From assembly GCA_030268105.1 (NCBI GenBank), contig BSDZ01000003.1:1364001-1428000 (forward strand): a stretch of DNA of 64,000 nucleotides, in the 5' to 3' direction. Shown one piece after another: positions 36,926 to 51,498 of the stretch. Source of the stretch: Volvox africanus. Its lineage: Eukaryota; Chlorophyta; Chlorophyceae; Chlamydomonadales; Volvocaceae. The stretch's first letter is position 1. Each line of letters begins with the position of its first letter. The translations under genes and the position numbers were made by a program. The notes under the pieces were generated by a model, which made no database searches, was not told where the DNA came from, and saw nothing but the letters and a program-made list of their open reading frames with translations.

Positions 36926-37290
36926 CTAGCTGCGGGTTAACCTCATCAAAACGTTGACGGGCTTTAACCAGTGTCGGCACACGACCCCCTTTCCCTGCTG
37001 ACGAAATGACTGTCATCTTTGCATTGCGTTCTTAAGTTACTTGCGTTATGCATTTCGCTGGGCATGCTGTATTGCTGTGCATTCGTGCTTCGTAGTCTTT
37101 CCACGCGTACCTGCTCGATGTTTTCCCACATCACCCGAATGCTATCCTGCGGCTGGGCTGAGCTGGCTGCCACGGGGGTTACCGCCACAACGAGCACCGT
37201 CTGGACGAGGCTCGTCCTCTGTGGCCTTGGCCGAGCCTCAAAATTTGCAGCAAACAGCTTACGGATAAAAACTCGCATTCCTTCAGACAT
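36926..37290 (-). CDS. Candidate two-exon small protein, 82 aa
   Basis: Exon 37290-37111 runs from ATG to a strong GTACGC donor; exon 36994-36926 follows a TCAGCAG acceptor and ends in TAG; both are phase 0. The product starts MSEGMRVFIRKLFAANFEAR, has a short hydrophobic stretch (LVQTVLVVAVTPVAAS) that could be a membrane segment or targeting element, and ends basic. The close TGTAA supports a transcript. No homologue is recognised. Without splicing the frame would be about 108 codons. Confidence 0.35.
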
Positions 37291-38522
37291 CTTCAATCGC
37301 CACGCACAAGGTAGGTACAGATTCTTGGGCTTATAAAATCTTGTTGCAGGACTAAAAGTTCACTTGAAGTTCAGGTTTCATCCTTTGTTGTTACTGTGTA
37401 TGGTCGTTGCGGACACCTGATGACAGATCGGCTCTCTGGCGATAGATCACGAGGAGCTAGAAGTAGATAAGCTCGGTGTTCGTCATTTTGCATGCCTCAA
37501 TCGTCGCACTGGCGCAGTGGACGTGTTGTGCCTGTCCTTGTGGATACCGGTAGCTTATATGATGAGGATTAACTGTAAAATATGGTTAGATTGTTTTGAT
37601 TCATTTTTAAGGTTAACCTGACAAAACGCACAATCTTGCGCCTGCAGAGCAAACATGAAGTCCGATCCGATATATATTACTCCTCTCCGCCTTCACATGG
37701 ATTATGTAAACAAGAGGAACAAATTTTCCTGAATGCAGACTTGGTACGTCTTTGAAGCAAGAGGGAGAAATGGGTCATACAGGCAAGGTGACCCTTAACA
37801 AATCTCTGTTACAGTTACCTTGGATCTCATTATGCATAAATAAGTCCCAAAACACGCTTGAATTCAGTGTCAAGGAGCTCAGGCGATAGGTGAGCAATCG
37901 GCGAACGAGCATACGCTGTAACCGAGCCATTATAAATGCTTTCATCCGCACCGTAGCAGCGTACCATGTTGCAACATTCGGAGGTGCAGGAATCAGTCTT
38001 GTATTTTCACGGTTTCAGACCGTACAGTGTTACAACTTCTTGTCCTTAGAGCCTAGTCATGATGGTTCACGCCTGTTCATGTATCACGACATAATCGTCT
38101 TTTAGGTTATTGCTGCTTCTATGTCTATTGGTCACCTAGTTGCAAGTGACGCTTTTAGGATTTGCTGCAGGTTGCCAGTTGTGAATTTTTGGGACTAAGC
38201 GAAGAGAATTATCGTATTGGTAAGTGCAAGGGCACTAATGGGTACTACCTACGGGAGGATCCGGCAGATTTCTGTGCGCGAACTTTGGCGGTGTGCGGCG
38301 CATCAGCAACGCACCTTTGCCAGTTCCGCAGCTTCAACACGATTTTTGATTATTAGCCCTGCCGCTTTGAGCTAGAGCTCTTGTCATGCGCCTTTACATC
38401 GTTTGGGGACCCGCGGCCTCCTTGCCTTCTATATCACCTTGGCTGACAGGGCACCTCCCTGGCGAAACCCATCACCTAACAGAGGCCCAACTTGAAATAG
38501 ATATACCATAGTTTCGGTTCTG
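37291..38522. other. Interval upstream of the 711-aa gene
   Basis: AT-richer, with no continuous frame. A fragment at 38171-38220 between GCTGCAG and GTAAGT reads LGLSEENYRIG and looks exon-like but could not be chained to anything. The rest probably serves as promoter for the plus-strand gene at 38523. Confidence 0.4.
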
Positions 38523-41004
38523 ATGGCTACCGGGACACATATTTCTGCGGCAGCTCTGGGCGAGACATTTAAGGCGGAGGTTTTCAGCAAGGAGGTGGAA
38601 GGCTGGCTCGGACGGGCAACTCCCGCTGATCGAGCAAGATTTGAACAAGTTTTTGAGTCAATCAGGTATTTGCAGCATTGCTTGCAGCCTTCCGGGGCAG
38701 CGTATGGGTTAGTGACGAGAAGTCCGGTTTTTTCCCTGTCCCTGTCAAAGATAAATCACTGTCTGCCACATCCAACATACCATTTTTTCCACCGTCAAGC
38801 TGTTGCGGCAAACCCAAACCTCGCAGGAACATCTCAGAGGCAAAGAAGGCACCCAATGCGCACGCGGGGTTTGTGCAAACAACGCTGAACAAAATCAAAT
38901 CGGGCAGTGCTCGTGTCGCCTCCGGACCAAATGCTTCGACACCGCCTCTGGCTCGCGGCTCCCCAGCGGTCGTTTGCAATGGCTGGTCTTACACCGCCAC
39001 GCGGTCCGCCTTTGATCGCCCGGATACGCGCAACAATATCCTCTCAATTCAAGAGCAGGTAGCCGCACTGCAAGAGCAGCAGCGGCAGCAACAACAGCAG
39101 GATATTGATGCAGAGGCCGACCGGCCGCAGAGCGCCCCAGGTACCGGAGCCGCCGGTGCCGGCAGCACTGGGCGTGATCGGGAGCTTGGTTCATTTCAGC
39201 AAGCAGCGGAGCGCCGCCGTGCCTTATCCTTTGGTGCGACCACCGCGGGGGCGCGAGGCGCTGGAGGCAGCAGTGCTGATGCGCCAGTCATCGCCGTCGC
39301 TGCAACCATCAAGGCTCCTGATGCCGCTACGGCCACAGGCTCAGGCTCTGGGTTTGTGTCGCTCAATCCCCACGTCACCCGCTATCAGGAGACCTTCAAC
39401 CTGCGCAGTGCATATCCTGAGGTATACGACCAAGCCCTCCGCGACACCAAGGTGGAACAACCACCGAATAGTACCTTTATCAGCGAATGGGGTAACTCTT
39501 TGAAGTCGGTGAGTAGAAGTGGCCAGGGGCAAGGAGAGGGTCTGGGTGGCGGGATCCAGAACATTCCCTTTCGACCTGCGTTTGATATATGCCTGTTTGC
39601 ATTGTTCGTTTCGCCCCAATATGCCCCTGCCCTTACTCCTCCTGTTGATCACTCTTCACTGCCTTCTCTTCTCCGCCTCCTGCTCTTCCGAAGGGTGCCG
39701 ATGAAGTCCAGAAGTTGTACATGCGAACGACATATAACACACTCAACGATGAGGTGGTGAAGTTTAAGACGGATGCGGAAGCAGTACGCGAGCGGGAGTT
39801 TTTTAAATGGATGCAGAAGCAAAAGTCCTTCTATGGCGACCTGCTGTCGAAGGACAAGATCAAGGACTTGGACGAGGTACTTGCCAACGCCACAGATGAG
39901 CAGAAGCACGAGATTCTTCAAGCGCTGCGTACAACGCACGCTGTGGCGGACGATTGCTTCGACCGCACCCGCAGTCATAGCCAGGCAGTGCATTGCCCTA
40001 TGCGCCGCATGGAGGACGAGACCGTGGAGGCCATGCGCCGCTCTTACAACAAGGTGCGGAACACGGGTCAGCCGCTTGCAATGGCACCTGTGGCGAGGCG
40101 AGCAGCAACTGCCGCAGCTCGGCGGCCCGCCACTGCGGAACTCAAACCCACTACAGTAAACCTGACAATAGGTGGGCCGGGCGACGATGGCGGGGGCTCT
40201 ACAGCCTCCGTAGCCGGCAGCCGGGTTGGTAGCCACGCTAGCAGCACCAAGGCACTCAAGCCATCACGGCGACCGGCAACAGCCGGCGCTGCGCTGGGTA
40301 CCGGCATTGCCGTTTCCTCAGTGGGCGGCGGCAGTGGCGTACGGCCAGTGTCTGTGCCCCCGCCGCAGCGCGCTGAATGCGACAAGATGGACACGTTTCG
40401 GTCCAACGTGCCGCTAACGTGGCCCACCGGCTCGACGGGTCCTGAAATCTCGTCATATGAGGAGACATATGGCAAGGTTGGCGCAGGACACGTGCGCCCG
40501 AGCTCGGCACTGTTCCGTGTCCGACCCATGAAGTACAACGATACATCGTGTCCTTACGGCGCTGTCAACCCGCACACAGCAGCCGCACCGTCGCGTACTG
40601 CTTACCCCGTTCCGGAGGGCTACACTGCCAGCGGTGCCATTGCTTTCCCATTACCGCGCGGCAATACGACATACCGCAATGAATTTGCGCCGCGTGACCC
40701 GGCGGACCTGGCCCTGCAACTCCGCGCTGCCGCGGCACTGGCTGAGAATGGCCGGAAGCTGCTGGATCGCGGAAGCATTCCGATGGGCTCGCGTACCGGC
40801 ATCAATATATTGCCGTCGTCCATGTGGGTTTCGGAGGCACGCGAATCCTATGTGCCACACGACGTGGATCCGCGAGCTCTAGCACAAGCAGCGCAGGCGA
40901 TTCGGGCAATGCACATGGCACCAACGGGTGCCAGTGGCAAAATGACTTTAGGAGGGGCCCCACTTCCGGCCGCCGCCGGGGCAGGGGTCGCGCGGAAGCC
41001 GTGA
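38523..41004 (+). CDS. 711-aa protein of unknown function, three exons
   Basis: Exons 38523-38665, 38827-39508 and 39694-41004 agree in phase (the introns are 161 and 185 bases). The N-terminus is helical (MATGTHISAAALGETFKAEV). Residues about 115-130 hold a Gln-rich coil. The centre carries ETFNLRSAYPEVYDQALRD and, after the second junction, a charged helical segment of about 80 residues (REREFFKWMQKQKSFYGDLL). The C-terminal third has short repeated S/T-Y-E motifs (ISSYEETYGKVG) and RPMKYNDTSCPYGA, then an Ala/Gly tail. The combination of Tyr-rich short motifs and coils resembles structural axonemal proteins, and a radial spoke gene is in the same window, but this is a guess and no family is recognised. 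The single open frame between the first two exons is intron read-through. Confidence 0.62.
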
Positions 41005-41252
41005 CTTGGAAAGGGACAGGGTGAGCACATGCGACAGAGCGGGCCGGCGCGACACAGGAGCGGTGGCACCTGGAAGCAGGGGGCCATTGTATGCGGCGCA
41101 GTCGGTGAAGCAAAGGGGTCGAGGCAGGAGCATATAATTTCCGTCCTGCGCGGCGCAGTATTTCTTTAAGAGCGTGCATATCATGCACGTGCAAAAATTG
41201 GAATGATTTGCAGGCGTGGCAGAAGGCAGTTGCGGACCCGATTAGTAATCAC

Positions 41253-42501
41253 CTAATCCGAGTACATAAGGCTACGGGGCGGCCGAATAGTGGCGGACAA
41301 GGGAATGGAATAGCATCCCCTCCCTCCCTCCTTTCGCTCCCTAACGCCATATGCGGACAGCACCCTGGCAAGCAGCAGCGGTGCGCGCAACACACATGCA
41401 ATCTGCAGTGTGTGCGTATGAGGTGGCCCCGGTTGTGGTGGCATCGTGTGAGCATGCCATGATTGGATTGGTAGAATAGGTGGAGTGCGCGAACGGCGGT
41501 CCACAAAATCGCGAAGCTGTAGACGTGAGGATGTGGCTGGCAGCAGGGGGAAAACCTAAAACAAGGACGGGAGAAAGGCCCACGCGGCGATTTTAGGACT
41601 CACCTGGCGACCGCGGAATGGCAGCTTAGGATAACGGCGGCGCAAGTGAAGGGCCACGCGAATGGGGCAAATGCAACCGGCCGGTGTAAAGATAACCAGC
41701 GGGTTGTGCGTTGGGAGAGGTTGCAAATAGGCAATATGGTGAACGGGACGAACTGTGAATGGTTCGGGCATGGTTGGGGCATACGGAGGGTGCCTGGTCG
41801 GTAAGGACCGTGGGAGCCGCCTTCTCTTTGAGAGCTGCCCTCGCGGCCTTGTGCATGAGGACGAGAAGGGGATGCTACGGGATTTCACAAACACATTGTG
41901 GCCCTCTTCTCTGCGTCTTTAATTGTTGTCAACGATATGGTGTACAGGGTCGGGAAGAAGGGAACAATAGATGGGTTGAAACAGATAAATTTATTGATGA
42001 CGGCCAAGTTCGGGGCATTTGTCCCCGTCGTATGAGCGCGGGATGTCAGCGGTGATGCGGCAGGTGCAGACGCAGACAAAACGACGTGCACGCGGCTGGA
42101 TATATTAGCAGTGGAGGAGCGATGGAAAAGCAAAGTAGGCGCTTAGGTTAAGGTCAGCGCATGCAAGGGGAAGGGGCCCATGTAACTCACACGGAGCAAG
42201 TAAGCATGTCAGTTGGGTCGAACTCCCGACCGATTTGCACCCGATCCCAGTCAGCAAAAATGGCTCCCTGCGAGCGCAGCCGCAAAGCGACCGCTGTAGG
42301 TGCATACCATCGCTTGCTCCTCAGGTCATCTTCGTCGAGAGGAGGTGAGCGGAGTGGGGAAAGGCCACACCCGCTCGGACCCGTGACGGAACCACCATCT
42401 GGCGTCGGGAGACCGTGTCGGACGTTGGAAGCCGTGGCGGCTTTGGGGCAAACCTTGAATTGCTTTCCCGGTCTTGTGCTCGCCGAGCATATCATACACA
42501 T
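41253..42501 (-). CDS. Orphan four-exon gene, 323 aa, convergent with the 711-aa gene
   Basis: Exons 42501-42191, 42095-41889, 41793-41604 and 41516-41253 agree in phase; the donor after 41604 (GTGAGT) and the acceptor before 42095 (TATATCCAG) are good. The product starts MCMICSASTRPGKQFKVC, then has SKRWYAPTAVALRLRSQGA, DWDRVQIGREFDPTDML, a hydrophobic Phe/Pro segment (FNPSIVPFFPTLYTI), VRPVHHIAYLQPLPTHNPLV, a basic stretch (LHLRRRYPKLPFRGRQ) and a His/Pro-rich C-terminal exon. No domain is recognised. Its 3' end lies inside the likely 3' UTR of the plus-strand gene, so the two transcripts may overlap antisense. An upstream start or further 5' exons are possible. Confidence 0.4.
41685..41689 (+). 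terminator. Possible TGTAA signal for the 711-aa gene
   Basis: TGTAA on the plus strand about 680 bases after the stop at 41004. If used, the 3' UTR runs antisense to two exons of the orphan gene. Confidence 0.4.
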
Positions 42502-43973
42502 GGGGCAACGGGCGCGCTGAGGAGATGTAGTTTCGGACTGTCAGTCCTTACTAGCTCCTCCACGGTCCGTTGATCGGCACAGATCAATGACTGGCTTCTC
42601 GTAAGTGCGCGCAGGCAGGAGTGCAGTTCCGGGCCGGCGGTGTTTTCTCTCCAACCAGCCTTTATGTGGCGAACAGGCAATCAAGGTTTAGGTCTGGGTC
42701 GGCCCGGGTCCTGCCAGATGACAACGTGCTGTGACAGCGGGCCGCTAGGCCCTGTTTATTGCCGTGATTTCTTAGCTGGTGGAGGTAGGGACTGCGAATT
42801 CGGTCAGGGCCGATGGTGTGGGTGTTAGATAGGCATGCGAACTGGATTGAACCTAGCAGTTCATCAGCGGACCCCGCTTTCGTCATGACTTGCCTAGACT
42901 ACAACTGTGGTCTTGGCTTCGGGCACGCACAGGCGGGGCCCCGCTACTTTCACCGCCCCACTTTGGCAAAGTGCTGTTTTTCGAATTCCCCAGCTTCTCA
43001 TCGAGCGGTTGACCGCCTCAGATGCTGTGGGCAATATCTGTATAGTTAGCAACTTCAGTTAGCACCTATTAAACGCAGCCGTTCGCTTTGTTTGGCGGAC
43101 ACAGCTACACGACTGCGTGCACGAAGGAAATTGAGCCGGCTTGTATTCATCAATGCTGGTCGGAAGCCATCGTTTGCGTTTCCATCTGATGTGCAATATG
43201 TGTAGTATTGTGCTGTAATGAGCTTCAACCGAAGCAGCGTGCAGTGGAGCAAGGCAAGAAGAGGTAAGAAGTGCAGGGGGCTGCGGAGTGAAGGAATGAG
43301 GCTATAGCAAAGCAACCCGATAGTGGACCGCGCTCAGTTTCAGACGGAGCTCCAGTGGGAAGATAGGATTAAAAGAGTACACGTATTCATACACTGTGTA
43401 GTGTCCTAGGCTTAGTTTTAGCGGGCACAGCTGGGCAAGCTAGTGGCGACTTCTCGACATAAAATACGGGTGTACGGCTTGCATCCTCGTGCGGATGAAT
43501 TCTGGGCGTGGCGTGTTGGTTGTGCTCTTGTATTATAATGGCGGAGGGACGTTTTCGACCGTGTCCCTACCTTGCTGATTACTGTTGTGTGGCCGAGCTG
43601 GGATGTATATGTGGACGCGGCGTGGTGGGGCGTTCGCATGGTTAAAGGCTCGTTCGGATATATGCCATATGTGCTCAGTCTGTTCTGACCTTCCGATGAA
43701 TAACGGGGGTCAGATCGTACGAAATCTGGTTTGTAACTGTGGGGACCTGCGATTGTGCCGGTCTTCCCTCGTGTCGCATCATTTTTATGGCGTAAATTGT
43801 TTGTCCGTTCGAGTGGTACTGCATTCATTACTGGTTAGGGACTACTCACAAAATCAGCTCTGAGAGGTGTAAGCTGATATGTAGGTTGCTTGCTTGTTCC
43901 GTTCCTGCACATGGTGGCTTTCCCCAACCATTTGCTCGTTCCTCCGAAGTAAGCAACTGAATATCGCAGCCAA
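42502..43973. other. No gene seen
   Basis: Short overlapping frames only. The left part would hold the promoter of the orphan gene. Confidence 0.45.
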
Positions 43974-44279
43974 CTAATCATATGTTACGGTTTGAGCAGT
44001 ACCTGCCGCAGCCACAACAGCAGCAGGTGCGTGTGGCACCCGGCAGTACGGAAGGAAGGTTGTTCGGTGATTCATAACGTTATAAACCCTAGACAAGTCG
44101 ACATGGGAGCCGTTTCCGTTGCCTGGTGTTGCCGGCTGTCCACGGGTCGCGGCTATTAACCCTGGCTCCTGGATATCATGATGACTAGACTCTGAACCGT
44201 GCCCAAGTTCAGGGACGTTGCGGTTGATGGTCTCCAGGAAAACAAAGGTGATATCGATGAATGGCCCCGCAGCCGCCAT
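43974..44279 (-). CDS. Possible 101-aa open frame, unknown
   Basis: ATG-to-stop frame starting MAAAGPFIDITFVFLETINR and continuing with a His/Ser/Gly-rich part and an Ala-rich end. Composition is protein-like and there is an acceptor-like AACAG just upstream, so it might be a terminal exon. No homologue or signal for polyadenylation is seen. Confidence 0.22.
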   Translation of the reverse strand: MAAAGPFIDITFVFLETINRNVPELGHGSESSHHDIQEPGLIAATRGQPATPGNGNGSHVDLSRVYNVMNHRTTFLPYCRVPHAPAAVVAAAGTAQTVTYD

Positions 44280-44622
44280 CAAATGGAAGCTTGACACTGT
44301 TACCGTACATATAAGTGATTGACAGTTTTACAGTGAGCTGAAGACACTGTACAGATACTTGGCTTATGCAGTGTGTAAAATCAGTTGCCTGGCTCCTGAG
44401 TGGCCTTGCGTCACCGGGCAAAGCTTGCTGGTTTTGCTGCAGGTTCAGCATTGTTGACCATCCACATTGCCCGGGCCACGAGGGTCAAACATTTAATTTC
44501 AACTACTTCCACGCACAGGCAAAATTAACTGAATTGTTATTGGTATTGGTAGTATTATTAATGATCGATTAATTGCGACTACTAATCATTTGCACTTTCT
44601 TATTTGGCCTCGGGGATCTGAG

Positions 44623-45066
44623 TTAAGCGCTTCTGCACAGCTCTGTCGACCTCTGGCAGCCCTGCCGGAAACGAGGTACCTGCCTAGCTGTAGTGCAGGC
44701 CAGATCACTTCGTTTTCGAGGTGTTGTTTGTGTGGGGTGCAGGATGGCCGCCATCACCGTCACCTTCCCCATCACCGATGTGGGGCCACTGATGTCAGCT
44801 GCCGCACCTGCTGCCGCATTTGAGTTCGCACCCGTCAGGAATCCCAGGTCGGCGATGGGGGAGGTAGCGGCAGCGGCGACCTGGTGCCCTTGGGGGCCTG
44901 GGCGCAACGCTCTTGCTGGTGCAGGCAGCCTGGCAGCCTGGCCCATTGACCTGGTGCTAACGGTGGCAATAGGACGGTTGCAAGTCGCGAATTTTCTAAC
45001 TTGCGGTTTTTGCTGTTTCTCCCATTTCCCAATGTAGGCCACGCCTCGCAGCACCGCACGGCGCAT
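44623..45066 (-). CDS. Possible 147-aa basic Ala-rich open frame
   Basis: ATG-to-stop frame (MRRAVLRGVAYIGKWEKQQK) rich in Arg, Ala and Thr with few acids, like an organelle-targeting leader. The plus strand is also open over 44693-45037, so GC content may be the cause. Unrecognised. Confidence 0.22.
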   Translation of the reverse strand: MRRAVLRGVAYIGKWEKQQKPQVRKFATCNRPIATVSTRSMGQAARLPAPARALRPGPQGHQVAAAATSPIADLGFLTGANSNAAAGAAADISGPTSVMGKVTVMAAILHPTQTTPRKRSDLACTTARQVPRFRQGCQRSTELCRSA

Positions 45067-46030
45067 GGGTGATATGGAAGTTGATCATAGGAGGCCCTGG
45101 CTAGACTGTAGCTGTGGCGGCGAAGGGGGGGGGTTGTTGAGGTCATAGATTCTGGTTCGAATGTTGGTCCCTTTAAGGGACGACAAGAAACGCCTTTTGT
45201 GTATAGGGCGTGGATGCTCACGGAGACATGCTTGCCATCGCATCCTTGAGCAAGAATAGGTATTGACCCACCCACCCCCTATGCGCAGACCCCCGTTAAT
45301 GTTTGATGGCTAAGGGAGAAAACCAGCAAACAAGCCGGAGTTGATAAATAGGACATTGGGGGTGGGTGTTTGAAGGAAGTTATCGAGTACGTAGCTGAAG
45401 GACAGGGGGGATGCGAGCCGACGGGTTGGCAGACGGTCGGTTTGCAATCCCCAGAGACGAGGTGAGGGTTTAGTAGTTGGGGGGCACGGGCCGAAGCTAT
45501 GTGTACTTGTATGATTTCGAGAGAGACCATTCTTCTGGTGCAACATGTATGGGACGGAATTCCGAGTCCTGTCGTGGTGATGCCTCACAGGACAACTTAG
45601 GGTTTCGACAGCTGATGCATTCGTGGATTCATTGCTGTACACGGCTTTACCGACCTAGTACTTAGACCTAGACCTTAATCTACTAGTTAAACTCTAGATG
45701 GGGAGTGGACGATAGAATCCTGCATTCGCTCTTCAGACCCATCCCGTTAGCAAGTCAGTACAGATACGTCGAGTGCACCATCCGTTACGGGACAAGTGGG
45801 GAACCGGGAGTCACCAAAAGCTGCATGATGCAGAATTTGTGGCACCTCGTGGTATCAGCTGCGATAGCATGCATACCCATAACCTCTACACAAATTAGGC
45901 GCCCAAGGTAGGGCTGCACGGCGGGCATAAACCTGAAACTTCCATTATTAGGTGTGAACGCTGAGCATATATCGCATACTCTTGACGATGCCCATCCTAA
46001 CTCCACGCCCGCCTCAGAAGTGCTCTTGCC
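45067..46030. other. Presumed 3' UTR side of TyrRS; no gene
   Basis: No supported frame and no TGTAA in the correct orientation found close to the TyrRS stop. Confidence 0.4.
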
Positions 46031-51085
<5,055 letters not shown>

Positions 51086-51498
51086 ATGTACAAGGGGACT
51101 TGGTGGCGCAAAACATATTGGACCATAGCAAGGAACGTTCACCTTGCAGGGCGAGATGCTATACGTTGTTGATTAAGCATGTCGAATTAAAATACTGTAT
51201 GTTAGGTTAGTATGATTATAATTGTGTGTTGACGTTTAGGTTGCGTGAAATGTAAAATGCCATGCAAGCACGTCCGGTATGAAGATGCCCGAGCATACAG
51301 TTCTCCCAGATATTGGGCACCAAACAAACTACTCATAAGCGACGTTATAATTTACATAATTAACTCTAACCAACTGTGGATAGATGTATTACTGCAATTG
51401 AGCTTAAAGGGTACATCGGTCCTTTGAGATGACCCTTCGGATTGATTGGACATGGATTCATCGTATATTTATATAGCTTAGCGGTTCTTCGCCCTCCC
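51086..51498. promoter_or_regulatory. 413-bp divergent promoter of TyrRS and TypA
   Basis: Only 413 bases separate the proposed starts of the organellar TyrRS (minus) and TypA (plus). The interval is AT-rich with no open frame. If the TypA start is the later ATG at 51769, the gap is about 680 bases. Confidence 0.5.

Noticed and set aside
38171..38220. Exon-like LGLSEENYRIG, reminiscent of the end of a myosin motor
   Set aside because: Too short, the following residues are not KTKVF, and no other motor motif is in the region.
38666..38826. A continuous frame from 38678 that would add about 40 residues before RNISEAKK, or a 35-base intron to reach it
   Set aside because: A normal 161-base intron (donor at 38666, acceptor CTCGCAG at 38826) restores phase exactly and removes the non-protein-like segment.
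45140..45165. GGTTCGAAT string like a tRNA T-loop
   Set aside because: No acceptor, D-arm or anticodon stem can be built around it; no tRNA gene was found anywhere in the window.
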